Assembly (NCBI GenBank): GCA_917880885.1
Contig: OU862908.1
Span: forward strand, 53,837,819 to 53,901,818
Length of the DNA stretch: 64,000 bases
Source: Limnephilus marmoratus
Lineage: Eukaryota > Arthropoda > Insecta > Trichoptera > Limnephilidae
Direction of reading: 5' to 3'
In this document: positions 23,008 to 34,621 of the stretch, in pieces
Layout: every line of letters starts with the position of its first letter
Position numbering within the stretch: the stretch's first letter is position 1
Translations under genes and position numbers: made by a program
Notes under the pieces: generated by a model
The model's input: only the letters and a program-made list of their open reading frames with translations
What the model was told of the DNA's origin: nothing
Databases searched by the model: none

Positions 23008-23430
23008 TTTAACTAGTTCCCGACAAGCGTTGCCATGCCACTTAATAAAGAAATTGTTTTTCCCTGCGTGTCTTTTCCCATTCATACCATTTTCCTTCCG
23101 CCTCCCCTTCCTCTTCCGCATCCTCTTCCCCTCACGCGTTCCCACTCCGCCTTCCATGACCCCACTCCCCTCTCCCGCTTCCCCGAGTTCAACTCCCCCT
23201 TCCAGCATTCTATACATTCAATGCCGGTACGTTCAGTTTTCAAACAGCTCGCGTGCCACCTTTTGCAATTTTTTATACAAATTTCCTTATGCCAGAGCTC
23301 ACCGCCTCTATACAAAATACAAATCTTGAACTGACAATAGCGAACACAAAAAAAAGAATTATCCAATTTGGTGCAGTCGTTCGTAAGTTACGCGCGTACA
23401 TACATTTCGGCGATTCATTTTTATTTATAT
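23008..23430. repeat. Non-autonomous element fragment with a pyrimidine tract
   Basis: It starts with ACTAGTTCCCGACAAGCGTT, has a strongly C/T-rich stretch at 23090-23210, and ends with a region of the form GGTGCAGTCGTTCGTAAGTT followed by CGATTCATTTTTATTTAT. Such blocks recur as short non-autonomous elements in insect genomes. The open frames over the pyrimidine tract on both strands are composition artefacts. Confidence 0.4.
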
Positions 23431-24345
23431 GGAACAAGAATATAGAAGATAGATTTGTACATGGGCATTGCCGGACACTGACACAGTTCCTTTAGTGAAT
23501 TCCTTAAGCGTGTACATGTCTATGAGTTAAAAAAATGTTTTGAATTCTTTAATTCATGTGCAACTTTCATTTATTAAACGCGGGGTAGTGGTATGAAAAG
23601 TAGAATACATAATATTATGACTTTTAAATTATTTGAATATTCATCTCATCAGCAACTAAACCCATGTACGTAATACTTGGCCCACGCTAGTCAGAAGCTG
23701 CCTGTGTTGTCAGAGCGCGTTTACGTTGCATACGTTCGCGCAGTGCTGCGCTTTGGCTTTGGATCCGGGACCGGATATTTTTTATCATTCCCTTTGGGAT
23801 TCTGTGTTCTACGCTCTCTTGCCCAATTTTAGTACCTAATTCTGGTTGTACTTTGCGCTGATATATCGCAGCATTTTGAGAAACTTTTCAAAATTCATAT
23901 TTTATTGACTTTTTAAGATATACTCATAAAACCCGACACTATATATCGTGTACATATTTATTTAAAACAATTTTTAGTTCACATGGATTGAATTTTTTTC
24001 TCTGAGATATTATCCCAGTCAAAAATCTTTTGCTCACTCGATTTGCTGACGTTTTGTGGCCGCGAATATTGGAGAGTAGTTCTATCATAAATTATCGAAA
24101 ACTCTCTCTTTAAAACCACTTTTAAAACGAAACAAAGATGGTGGCGATAAATTTATTTTTAGTCGAATCATTGGAGTCTGAAATTACCTCGACGAAAACG
24201 CATCTCGTAATGTGATATCCCGTAGGGCGCGATTGCCTTCCCACACACGACATTGAAAGGACATTTTCGTGATTAAAAATGTGTCACTTTCTGTACTTCT
24301 TCTTAGGTGTTGAATGTGGATATTTCCTACAAGAATATACTACTT
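23431..24345. other. Unassigned AT-rich region
   Basis: No gene, repeat or structural RNA recognised. Confidence 0.45.
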
Positions 24346-24612
24346 TTTGAAGTAATAGATATATTTTTCTGTATATTTCTATTTTTCTTTCTAGTAATAG
24401 ATATCATAACTAAATATATTCGCCCACATACTTGAAAAACCAAAAAATATATTTTTTGTCATTGAAGAAGAAGATAACTAATCATCTAAACGCAAATATG
24501 AAAGAGAACCAGACACAGAAAAATAGAAAAAGATAATGGTCGCAACTGGGACACGAACCCAGAACCTCTCGTCTAACCGGGACATGCGCTTTTACCAATT
24601 CAACCATTGACC
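24346..24612 (-). mobile_element. SINE-C, tRNA-headed, copy 1
   Basis: On the minus strand the head at 24612-24536 looks like a tRNA gene, with an A-box region near GGTTGAATTGGTAAAAGCG and a B box GGGTTCGTGTCCC. An AT-rich body follows, with CATTATCTTTTTCTA and TTTTTTGGTTTTT. A body-only copy lies 500 bp away at 24896-25136 in the same orientation. The head is not a functional tRNA, since the acceptor ends do not pair. Confidence 0.65.
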
Positions 24613-24895
24613 CTCATAATTGTCAATCTCGTATTTTCAAATTTTATAATCAATACAATTATCTTTGACTAATTTTTCCACATCATGGGCAACTACCTTT
24701 TCCATTGGAAACAATCGTTCTAAGAACTGGTTTATAACCTAGATGAATCCGATTTTATTTATATGGAACATATATTGACCTTTTTATAAAAATCTGAAGG
24801 AATATAATTTTTTTATAAGAACATAACTTTTGAAGGTTATTCCAATTGATTGATTGGAATAACATATCATTGATATCATTGATATCAATGGTATC

Positions 24896-25136
24896 ATTGA
24901 TGAAGAAGATAACACTAATTATCTAAACGAAAACAAAAAAAATAGAGATATATTTTTCCATATATTTCTATTTTCTAGTAATAGATATAGAATCACTAAA
25001 CATTTTCGCCCAGATAAAAAAAACCAAAAAACATATTTTTTATCATCGAAGAGGAATATAATACTAATAATCTAAACGAAAATATGAAAGATAATAAGAC
25101 ACAGAAAAATAGAAAAAGATAATGGTAGCAAACGGA
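24896..25136 (-). mobile_element. SINE-C body, copy 2, head truncated
   Basis: It matches 24346-24545 over the body (AGACACAGAAAAATAGAAAA, CATATTTTTTATCAT, CTAGTAATAGATAT on plus), but the tRNA-like head stops after about 15 bp. The word GAAGATAACACTAAT at 24903 suggests a further partial repeat at the left edge. Confidence 0.6.
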
Positions 25137-25164
25137 ACTCAGTTGCGATTATTATCTTTTACTA

Positions 25165-25541
25165 TTTTTTTGAGGAAGTTATGGGAAGGAAAAGGGCAAG
25201 AGGGGTGTGTAGGAATCTGGGGGTCGATGTGTCTAGGAGTGACGGACTGAGAATCCATCACTCCAACTGCGGTGCAAGCCGATGGGTCGAGAGAGACCGG
25301 CTGGAAAGGTCCAAGTAAGGTCTCCGTCAACCGATCTCTCTCAATCCGGCCCGCCATGCAGTAGGTGGGCAAGTATTGGCAGTATTGGCCGCCAAGACCT
25401 TGACAAACCTCACCCCTTGAACCCGGGCACCCTTGCTAAGCCACCAAACGTAACGAACCACATGAGGTGACCTATGGCAGGGGTGTATGTTATCCAAGAA
25501 ATGGTTGCCGCGGAGTTACCTTTATCCGCCCCCCAAATTGT
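25165..25541 (-). mobile_element. SINE-A copy, long form, tail missing
   Basis: It begins within the body (GGAAGTTATGGGAAGG), so the LINE-like tail is absent. The central block (GTCGAGAGAGACCGGC, CAATCCGGCCCGCCA) and the head up to CCGCCCCCCAAATTG are present. Confidence 0.75.
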
Positions 25542-27611
25542 AATTTACATGTGGTATATTCTCTGTTTATTTTCTAAGCCGTAGATAATATATTACTACA
25601 ATAATCTTTTTACATCTGTACACGTGTACTCTTAATACGTATGTCTGGCTTGTACGAAAATTGGTTTAAAATATTAACAAGTCCAATTAACAACCCACCT
25701 AAAAAGGCGCATGTGAAAAGAAGTAAGTTTTGTTATTTAGGTACTTACCATTCGAAGTAAAATTCTTTGAAACGACACAAGTAAACAAATTGGCTTAAAC
25801 AGATAATTTATTAAAGGCACTTGTAGTTTGGCAACATGTCGCTATTAATCCTACTTAATTCGTAGCTCTGTGGAAACGTGATTTCACGAATAAACCTAAG
25901 TAGCGATCTTCATTTCGTTATATTGAGTTTAAGATGGGGTTATGTCATTTTGAGTAGGGTGTAGCAGTTATCCGGTTACTGGAACTCTTTATTTGAGTTT
26001 ATTGCAAAAATTTTGAAAAAATAGCTGGAAAAAAGGTTGTCAGAAAATAGTCAAGTGGTAGGTGGACTAAAGATAAAATAATCATAGTATTATAAAACAA
26101 AAGTAGTTCAGTTAACTGCCATGAGTAAGTTTGTTTTTTATTTAGGAAGGTTTTGTTTGGGGATAATGCTGAGAAGTTCTTTGTTTTTTATGGTTCTCAG
26201 TCATAAAATGATATTAAGTACTAGGAAAATCGTCGAGCAATGATCGTTTTCCCAATGAAATCATGCAATAATGTCGCTCAAAAGGATTTGTGAACCTATA
26301 AAATATCATAATATTTTTGTATTATGTAGCCATGTTACTAGTATTTTTTAATGTATTATGACATCTGAGGTATCTATTCAAGACCGAGCCATAACAATAA
26401 TAAATGGTTTTTATGTCATCGATAGGCTTGATCTATGCCCGTTCTAGTATTTAAATGTAAATAGTGTTTGTTAATAATTATAATATGTCTTTGTTATTAT
26501 GTCTTTTATATTATATCCGTGACTATAACATTTTGTTCAGAATATACGTCTCCTCAAAGGTAATAACTATTCTATTATTTTCCCTTTTCTGCTGGTAAAT
26601 GATCGTTCTAGTCTATAGAAAAAAACCCCAATTTGCCTATTAATCCCATTTGCTGGCACCTCTAAATAATATGTGTATCTTCTATACAAACAATTTCTGC
26701 TCATCTTATATCCTGTCCTGATTAAGGCACGGTTGTACCGAACAATTAACATTTGGTTTACACGTCGATGTACTTACACTTTTGTAGTTACAATGTTTTA
26801 ATAAATAATGATTAATCATAATGTCGTAAATTTCCAATAAGGTGTAGATACGAGTATAATATCCCAAAACGCAATAACATATGTACATGCTTATAATCAT
26901 AAATATATTTTTAAAATGTGGCAACAGAAAATAAAAAAAATGTAAATGAATAATGTAATATTTTTGTTTTATAATATGATAATATTTCATCTATCGGGTG
27001 GTCTATAGAAATGATGTAAATACTTATGTACAAAATGGAGCAAAAATCCTCATTCGATTTAACACGAACACGACACATGAAGGAAAGGCAGTAACTTTGT
27101 TTGTAAATAAAAAGAATTGGTTCTTTTCATAGATTATGCTTATTTACAGTTCAGGCGAACAACTTTTTTCCATTTAGTTACAAATATAATATCGGCTGCC
27201 GCCGGAATTGATTACATTGAGGCTAGTCTCAGAGCAATTTTCATAAATTTTTTCAAAATTTCTCGCGATAAATTTTTGAATTTCTTGCCGGGTGTTCTCC
27301 TTTAGGAATGCCATGATTTATAGCTTATACACAATACACATAGACCCACCAATTTTAAATAAAAAAAGAAGTCTCGAATGGACAAAAGGGGGGAAATGCA
27401 AGCCTGTAAAAATCACTAAAACGAGAGATTAAGCGAACGGAAAACGTTTGCTTCAAAATGTCTATTGTTGCTCATACTGCGTGTGAGGTTGCACCGACCT
27501 AGGTTAATATGGGTTCTCCAAACCCAATTCGTCAATTTGTGGCAGTAAGAAATCTTTAGGCCAGTACCCATACTCATTCTCGTTCATTGAACGTTCGAAA
27601 ATATATGTGCA
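25542..27611. other. Unassigned AT-rich region
   Basis: No recognisable coding or repeat feature. Short open frames on both strands lack domain motifs. Confidence 0.45.
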
Positions 27612-28129
27612 CTATCTTGATGCTATTTTGTTCGATATTAAATGTGAAAAAGATTCAAGGTCCGAAACTCTTGCTCGATGTTTGACAGAAATTTCGTCTT
27701 TTTTTTTCAAACGGGCGTCTTGGTAGAATCTACGGCGCGTCTTGTGTTGAGCTGCTCGAGCGAGTAGACGCAATGACGAGCCCAAGTCAACATGTTCGAC
27801 CAATCCAAATCGTCGAGCATGAATACGGGTGTGTATATATCTTTCGATCGTTATCCTGTAGAAGAGTAGAGCTCGCGAGCCAAAACAGTGTTGCCGACGC
27901 CGTCCAAGAAAAAATATGGGCCAATCACCTCTCCTCATCTGACATCTGCCACAACAGCAATGTTCTCGACCGAATCGCTGCTATGGAGCTGGTAACGTCT
28001 GCTACTATCCCGAGTCGTGACAGTCTCCTCGAAACGAACGGCCAAACGCCGAAGTGTTTGCCCAATTGGTGTCACACGACCAGGGAATCGATGACGAAAT
28101 TCAGTTGAGCTCAAGATCAGTTGAGCCAA
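27612..28129 (-). pseudogene. Mariner/Tc1-like transposase relic, helix-turn-helix part
   Basis: The minus strand gives two overlapping frames. The upstream one reads F-R-H-R-F-P-G-R and R-R-L-A-V-R-F-E-E-T-V, then S-V-E-N-I-A-V-V-A-D-V-R. The downstream one has T-H-P-Y-S near the expected H-P-Y-K and a Q-D-A-R. This resembles the DNA-binding N-terminus (DUF4817-like) of an insect Tc1/mariner-type transposase. Frame changes and stops show it is dead, and no terminal repeats were found. The region is GC-richer than its surroundings. Confidence 0.5.
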
Positions 28130-28263
28130 AAAACTTTGACAAAACTATTAGTTCACGTTCTTGAGGAGTATACTGATCTAGGGTTTGTCAACTTGCATTG
28201 CGCTTCTGTTTACTCAACAAATAATGGCAAAATTGTGATGACAATACGCCATAGTATTCTTTG

Positions 28264-28312
28264 TAACCTGATGAAGAAACTTTGGTATTAAAACATGTTG
28301 ATATTTTTTATT
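28264..28312 (+). mobile_element. Decayed Penelope terminal-repeat motif
   Basis: CCTGATGAAGAAAC followed by AAAACATGTTGATA resembles the hammerhead region of the copy at 32415-32459, but the GAAA core reads TAAAA here. No coding part of an element lies nearby. Confidence 0.35.
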
Positions 28313-28658
28313 AAAACAATGGTGAAACAATGTTGGTTATTTTCATAACATAATATGACGCGTTTACAAAAACGGTGGAGTGTTGTATTTATTAAATCAC
28401 AATCAGTAAAGACCTGTGGAAATGGTCACATGATACAATTTTTTTGTAAATGTATTTAAAAAAATAAAAATTTTAAATTTAAAAAAAAATCACACTGCCG
28501 AGAAAAGATCCCAGATCAAGCTTGAAAGGCAACTATGATGACCATTTTTCATAACTTTTGAATAACTTACGTATTTTTTAAAAATTTGGAATGCTACGTG
28601 GAACGTTTCATATACAACCGAAATTATTATGTTTATAAGCTCACAAATATTATTTTTA

Positions 28659-28819
28659 TTGTTTGTTTTTGGGGTGTTATGTCGTTATTTGTTTTTGGGG
28701 TGTTATGCCGTGTTGCGCTACCGTGGCTATAAAAGGGGATAGCGCAACACGGCATAACACCCCAAAAACAAATAACGAAAATACTTTTTGCCGTGAAAAT
28801 CTTAAAACGTATCTAACAA
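28659..28819. mobile_element. FB1 foldback element, copy 2
   Basis: A near-perfect palindrome with arms of GGGGTGTTATGCCGTGTTGC and GCGCTACC around a 16-bp centre. The conserved flank (CAAATAACGAAAATACTTTT and CCGTGAAAATCTTAAAACG) lies on the right, so the copy is reversed relative to copy 1. A partial second arm, TTTTTGGGGTGTTATGTCG, precedes it at 28667. Confidence 0.7.
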
Positions 28820-29772
28820 ATATTATGTTCTTATAGGTAGGTAAAGAAATTTGCATAAAAGAAATATGTAGTAAAAAAAAATATTATGTTTTGGGTAAAT
28901 TAAAATTAAATTTAAAGCAAATCTGAGTACTATAATTCATTGAATCGGAGTTACAGACAGCCACACGAGCTAAATTAGTATTTTTGATGAAAAAATTTAC
29001 GAAAACAACAACAAAAGGTGTACCTATTTCAAAATGTTTGCTAAGAAAATAAATCATTTTGACGGATGAAGCAAGACAGTAATTCAAATACGAGTAGGCA
29101 TCATACAAAGAGATATAATACCATAATGTTTCTCGTAAGCCGCAAGGAATTTGAATTCATTTGCCAGACGTAGGCAGGAATTCTTACATATCTCCTTATT
29201 TGTGTGTTATTCATCTTAATATCTGACATTCCCTCTTACATGTTCGGAAAATTCCTCAAATAATTTACCAACTTCTTTATTTTCCAGCATTCTTATTCGT
29301 CCCCCACCAACGGACCTTGTATAAACTGGAACAAAGGGAATGGTATTGAAAATAAATCGGAAAATATGAGGAGAAAACTTGAAAAACCTATTTGGTATTG
29401 GTACCGATAAATTTTAGAATATTTTTATGTGTATGAACTGAATATGTCCCAACGAAAGGCCTGACTACAATGACTTGCGAAAAAATGTTAATGTTTTTTC
29501 ATCCATCAAAAAGTACGCCGTTCTTGTTTTACTCGCTGCCTTTATTCTTCCACCCCACAAAAAATATTTTCAAACAATGTTTACATTTGAATATGTTTAC
29601 TACCACAACCCTCGAAAGATTCTAGAAACGAATTGAGCACTTTATCTACAAAAATAAATACTTGTTTTTCTTTCAAATATTGTGGTTGTATGGTAAATCA
29701 TTACAAAATACGAATGTAAATAAAACATAAGAGCAAATAAATTTGAAGCTAAGCACACTCAATAAGTTTTCA
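28820..29772. other. Unassigned AT-rich region
   Basis: No gene or repeat recognised. Confidence 0.45.
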
Positions 29773-30160
29773 AGTTTGGAGGCGGGTATGGGTACCGCCG
29801 GAACCATTTATTCAATAACCAACACTTCTGCCACAGGTCACCCCAAGTAACAATGTTCGCTACGTTTGGTGACTTAGCAGAGGTGTTCGGGTTCATGGGG
29901 TGAGGTTTGTCCAGGTCTTGGTGGCGAATGCGTCTGCTCACCAACTGTGTGGCAAGCCGGATCGGAAGAAACCTGATTGAGGGAGACCTTTTAATCTCTC
30001 CAGCAGGATTCTTTCGGAACATCGCCTTGTACGGCAGTGGGAGGGTTGGATTCATACGTCCGTTACTCCTGGATCCCCAGATTTCTACCCATCCCTCATA
30101 GCTTTTTCCTTCCCAGATCTTCCTCTTCTTCCTTTTCTAAAAACACCCTGAGGAGAATTA
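29773..30160 (+). mobile_element. SINE-A copy, long form, 3'-truncated
   Basis: It opens with GGAGGCGGGTATGGG, carries the full central block (CCGGATCGGAAG, CCTGATTGAGGGAGACC), and breaks off after AAACACCCTGAGG, so the end of the LINE-like tail is missing or rearranged. Confidence 0.75.
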
Positions 30161-31724
30161 TTTTCCGGGCGCAAGTTTTTGGTAAACATAAATGTATATT
30201 ATTGAAGGGAACTTCAATAAATTGTAGTAAAGAGTGTAGTTAATCTATTTAATATTTTATCGCTTACTCTTTCTCAGTAAATACTTTTAAACATCTTGTT
30301 TGCAAATTTGCAAAATGCATTCAATTCAAAGAAATTGAGCTCATCGAAACACGACATTGGCAACATTAAAAGAAATGAATCTTCATGTGCATAGGAAATA
30401 GTCTTCTGCATAATGTAATTGGATCGTAGTATTCGCACCACGTTCGAATACATAAAAAATGGCGCCATTATTATATTGTATTTATAATTGATGAAATATC
30501 ATAACTACCCTTCACCCGAAATCCCATTTGACATGAAAAGCTCATAAGAATATATGAAATAACAATATTTGTATAAAGCAGTTTCAAATCAGATTTGTCT
30601 TTCCCTCAAGTTATTTGAAAACGTGTATTCATTCGTCGATTATTACTAAAACAGATTACAAATATCTTCCGTTTACCGGTACTCAGTTTTTCCTAAATAT
30701 CGATAAAGTTTTTTTAATGTAATCTGAAAGCTCGTGAAATTCTCTACCTCAATAAGAAACTCTGTGATGATACATTCATGTTGGGTAAATATTTTTTTAT
30801 GTAAATGTTAGCAATTCCAGTTCGAAAAAACTTTGCCAGCTGTTATCTTTGAATATCGTTGAAACGAAGTTCGATTAGTACGAGCCCTCAAGTTTTTTTT
30901 GTTATCTACAAGCAGCCGTAAACCTACATCTCCTCAGAGGATAAACGTGTCGGAAGTTCCGGTAATTTAATATTCGATTTTATTTGTCTGTATGAGGGTA
31001 GTGGGATCTTTTGGATCTTTTAAGATCTTGGATCTTTGAATCTTGGCTTATGTGACGGATAATTAAAAACCATTTGAAGAGGGATGAATAAATAATTAAG
31101 CTGGTGAAGGTAATTATAAAAATAGAAAAATTAAGACAAGAACATTTTGTACTTTATAGATTGCCAAAAGTTGAGCAGACCGGCGTGAATTTTAATGATA
31201 TTTATGAATATTTTATTTAATGCTTAATTAGAATTATGGTTATAAAAAGGTAGGATAATTGCCTATTGGCTTAGCTGAAACGACTTAGATTTACAGGGGG
31301 TAAGATACTATTAAACTACCCATTTTACCTAAGGTTTGAATCGTTTTTAAATAACCCAAAATAAGGATGAACATTAAATTTATGATTGCGTTTCAAGTGG
31401 AGACAGGATGGGTCTGGGATTGGAATTGATTTGAGGTGGATGTAAACGGAACAACAAGCTGGTGGTAACAACAAAATTTTTGACATTTTTTCGATCCTCG
31501 TTTTCATCTTGAGAATTAATTGTATTTCAATGATATTTTTTGCGCATTTTCGTATCCTGGTATTTTGGTACTGATTTTTAAAGCGTTAAAAAAAGTTTTT
31601 AAATGCATTTGAGGGTTCGTTCCTATTACTAAGTATCCAATATATAATAGCAAGTCTCTGAACTTTAACTTAATTTTTTTTTCTTCTAATAGTGCAAAAC
31701 TATTTTGTGGTAGTATTTTTTAAT
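30161..31724. other. Unassigned AT-rich region
   Basis: A GGATCTTT-type simple repeat lies at 31005-31045. Nothing else recognisable. Confidence 0.45.
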
Positions 31725-31768
31725 TCAAATTAATAGATAACTTTGTATTAACTACTTAATTATTTACA

Positions 31769-31813
31769 AAAACCGACATGTTTCGTCAGCAAAGCTGACT
31801 TCTTCAGGGTTTT
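31769..31813 (-). ncRNA. Hammerhead-like ribozyme motif, left terminal repeat
   Basis: Exact reverse complement of 32415-32459, lying in the inverted terminal repeat, with the same core and helices on the minus strand. Confidence 0.65.
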
Positions 31814-31929
31814 GACAAAACTAATTTTAAAAATAGACATACATAGGTAATAGAGAAATATAAACAATAATAAAATTTGAAAGAAAATAATGTGTAGGAA
31901 ACGAGGGGCAATATAGAACAATTAAAAAT

Positions 31930-32262
31930 TTAAAAGGGGAATAGATTTAATAATGGGTCATTTAAAAACAATATTTGATTATAAATAATATTTAAATTTG
32001 CATTAACACTCTTTCTAATCTCTAAAATTTCTAATTTATCCAACTGAATGCCATTAACATTACAATGTATTAATTCTATTCCACTGTTAAAATTAAAGGT
32101 ATGACTAGTTTCTATTAAATGGTTGGCAAACTCCGAGAAACTATTATTATTTAAAGCTTTCATATGCTCTTTAATCCCTATTTCAAAGTTTCTCGAAGTT
32201 TTAACTATATAAAAGAAATCACAATCATTACATTTCAATTTATAAATTCCAGATTTTTTCAT
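31930..32262 (-). pseudogene. Penelope-type GIY-YIG domain
   Basis: The 110-codon minus frame reads G-I-Y-K-L-K-C-N-D-C, F-Y-I-V-K-T, R-N-F-E-I-G-I-K-E-H, then N-H-L-I-E-T-S-H and L-D-K-L-E-I-L-E-I-R-K-S. The CxxC...H finger of Penelope endonucleases is complete. The YIG motif reads Y-I-V and the catalytic arginine position reads G, so the domain is probably inactive although the frame is open. The start codon is only the first ATG in the frame; the family's reverse-transcriptase part would lie upstream. Confidence 0.8.
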
Positions 32263-32414
32263 TTTCGAATCTCTATCTTTATTATTTACTATGTAATTTT
32301 TAAGTCTATTGTTTGCATAAAATTTGCATTATTTTATTTCAAATTTTATTATTGTTTATGTCTATTATTTTTCTCTATTACCTATGTATGTCTATTTTTA
32401 AAATTAGTTCTGTC

Positions 32415-32459
32415 AAAACCCTGAAGAAGTCAGCTTTGCTGACGAAACATGTCGGTTTT
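32415..32459 (+). ncRNA. Hammerhead-like ribozyme motif, right terminal repeat
   Basis: Helix I pairs AAAACC (32415-32420) with GGTTTT (32454-32459). The core is CTGAAGA (32421-32427) and GAAA (32444-32447). Helix II is GTCAGC/GCTGAC with a TTT loop. Helix III is ACA/TGT without a loop, and C32453 is the predicted cleavage base. One extra A (32428) sits between the core and helix II. Very short helices III are typical of Penelope hammerheads, which may work as dimers. Confidence 0.65.
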
Positions 32460-32528
32460 TGTAAATAATTAAGTAGTTAATACAAAGTTATCTATTAATT
32501 TAATTTTTTTTTTATTGTGATATTTAAT

Positions 32529-32968
32529 TTGGTATGGGTACCGCCGCCCCAGGTACCATTATTGGATAATCAACACCTATGCCATAGGTCACCCCAAGTG
32601 GTTGGCTACGTTTAGAGATTTAGCAAGGGTGGTACATGGAGTGAAGTTTGTCAAGGTTTTGGCGGCCGATGTGTCTGCCCACCTGCTGCGTGGCAGGCCG
32701 GATCCAGATAAACTGGTTGAGGAGGTCTTTTGACCTCTCCAGAAGAATCCCTCGACCCATTGCATTGTATCGCATTCGAAGAGAAGGATTCATAAGTCCG
32801 TCACTCCTGGACACACTGACCCCCAGATTCTTACCCCTCATACCTATATACTTCTCAGGATTTCTCTTCTTCTTATCCTTTAAAAAATACCATCCACACA
32901 GCATCCCATAAGATGAGATAAGCTCTGATGGAAATTATTTTATTCAGAGCCTCCTGTGGGAACTTACA
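32529..32968 (+). mobile_element. SINE-A copy, long form
   Basis: It runs from TGGTATGGGTACCGCCGCCC through the central block (GGCCGGATCCAGATAAACTG) to the tail (CCACACAGCATCCC, GAGCCTCCTGTGGG). It lies right beside the Penelope-like copy and shares no target duplication with it. Confidence 0.8.
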
Positions 32969-33651
32969 TAGTTCTGTATAAATGTGTGGGATTGCAAAAC
33001 CCTACTCTCGTCCCGAAATAAACTCTGAACCCTTATTATTATTAATGAAACGTTAGTATGATAAACATAATGTATAAAAATAGATTACGCACACGTGTAA
33101 TAAATGCTCTCAGTGCGGTTCTTATTCACGTTTTATTACAAAAGTTTCCTAACTCTACGCATTGTTACACTGATTCATTCCTCCAAAACCTTCGTTTCCC
33201 ATTCTACTTCAAATATCCGCCCCTTCATCCGGCAATCTTTATGTCCTAAGCTGAGGCCGTTTTAATTTTACATAGAAACCATGGTTGTATCATTTCAAAT
33301 GAACACATTCACGCCGAAATGTCACGTGTGTTTTACCCGGCGCTATTCGGTTACTAGAAATGATGTTTACAATTTGTTTCCTGAAGTGGAAATTGCGAGT
33401 TTGAATGTAATTAGAAAACGCTGTTTAAACATCATTTTATTCCTTCTGGTTTCCTAACGTTAAACGATAAGCCCAAAATCTGTGTGTGAAAGAGGTAAGA
33501 ACGATGTAAACGTAAGTTTGAACAACAGTTTTTTTTTTAATGTAAAATAAAGTATTTCTTGTGTTTCTAGATCTTAACATCCATCAGTAAAGCTTTTGCG
33601 AAGTTTTGAAATACCATCATGTTCGTTTCATAGTTTTCACTCTTTCAATTG
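32969..33651. other. Unassigned AT-rich region
   Basis: No gene or repeat recognised. Confidence 0.45.
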
Positions 33652-34056
33652 TCTCCGTGATGGAAGGGTAAGGCTCTCGACTAGCAATCAGATGAACGGG
33701 GGTTCAAAACCCGACGTGCGCAAACATATTTTATTGGATTAATTTATTATTTCACTTTATTCATAAAAAAAATAATATAAGTATATTTGCGGCACCTTCC
33801 AAAGTGGAATATACTCTCAGTATTGCCTCGTTGTAAGACCACCATTCAAAATTGAAAAGTTGCTTGAAATGACTTTAGCCTTGTTTGGTGACCAGATCTG
33901 AATGGCCAGGTACTTCCCCTCCTTCTTCCTCCACATCTTCTCTTCCCACTACCTTCAGCCTCTCAACATACCCCGATCGGAGGTATAATAGTCTAACTGG
34001 TTCCAAACAGGAGTACTTGGGACTCTTGTTCGGTATGCAGGTATATAAAAAAAAAT
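33652..34056 (+). mobile_element. SINE-B, tRNA-headed, near full length
   Basis: The head has a tRNA-like order: an A-box-like TGGAAGGGTAAGG (33661-33673) and the B box GGTTCAAAACC (33711-33721), the internal RNA polymerase III promoter. The body (ATATTTGCGGCACCTTCC, TTGGTGACCAGATCTG, CTACCTTCAGCCTC) ends in TATATAAAAAAAAATTAAA. About 400 bp in all. Related copies lie at 49668-50955, where it is split by a LINE, and at 63842-64000. The 110-residue GIY-YIG and LINE frames nearby are unrelated. Confidence 0.75.
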
Positions 34057-34208
34057 TAAAATCGGGGATAAAAAAACAAAAGTGTAAAAGACTGAAAGTG
34101 GAAAATCGGGCGAAGCAGTGAAGTTATTAATATAGCCTTTGGTGAAATAATATTTTTGTATGAGGTACTGCGAATTGAAAAAAAAGTTTTTAACAATCTG
34201 GTTCTCCA

Positions 34209-34621
34209 TCTCAATCGTTCACATTTTTGTGGATTATGTTATAATCACCAACTGATATTTTAACTGCTATAAACTAAAACCTCTTTACGTTTCCCCATCT
34301 CAATCGTCCATTATGTTATAATCACCAACTGATATTCTAACTGCTATAAACTAAAACCCCTTTACGTCGGCGCAAGGAGTTCACTTTGAGAACTTAAACT
34401 TACATTGGGAAACCGTGATGAAAAGGTTGATCCCTAATTCCAAAACCAAAACCTCTTTACGTTTCCCCATCTCAATCGTCCATTATGTTATAATCACCAA
34501 CTGATATTCTAACTGCTATAAACTAAAACCCCTTTACGTCGGCGCAAGGAGTTCACTTTGAGAACTTAAACTTACATTGGGAAACCGTGATGAAAAGGTT
34601 GATCCCTAATTCCAAAACCTT
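34209..34621. repeat. Tandem duplication with a 172-bp period
   Basis: About 34270-34448 and 34442-34620 are almost identical at an offset of 172 bp. An inner 48-bp segment with TTATGTTATAATCACCAACT occurs three times (34234, 34311, 34483), so an older, smaller duplication preceded the larger one. Confidence 0.9.

Larger units (their letters stand above)
31725..32505 (-). mobile_element. Compact Penelope-like element with inverted terminal repeats
   Basis: 31725-31890 and 32338-32505 are reverse complements of each other, close to identical over about 165 bp. They flank a single minus-strand GIY-YIG domain. Both repeats carry a hammerhead-like motif. This is the terminal-repeat arrangement of Penelope-like elements with the reverse transcriptase deleted. 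Sequence differences place it in another family than the copies at 15917 and 59815. Confidence 0.85.

Noticed and set aside
23022..23366. Overlapping frames of about 95-99 codons on both strands
   Set aside because: They come from a pyrimidine tract that lacks stops in several frames. Products are low-complexity (P/S/L or R/G/E rich).
24536..24612. tRNA gene on the minus strand
   Set aside because: Good B box, yet the acceptor stem does not pair and the 3' flank is a repeated SINE body.
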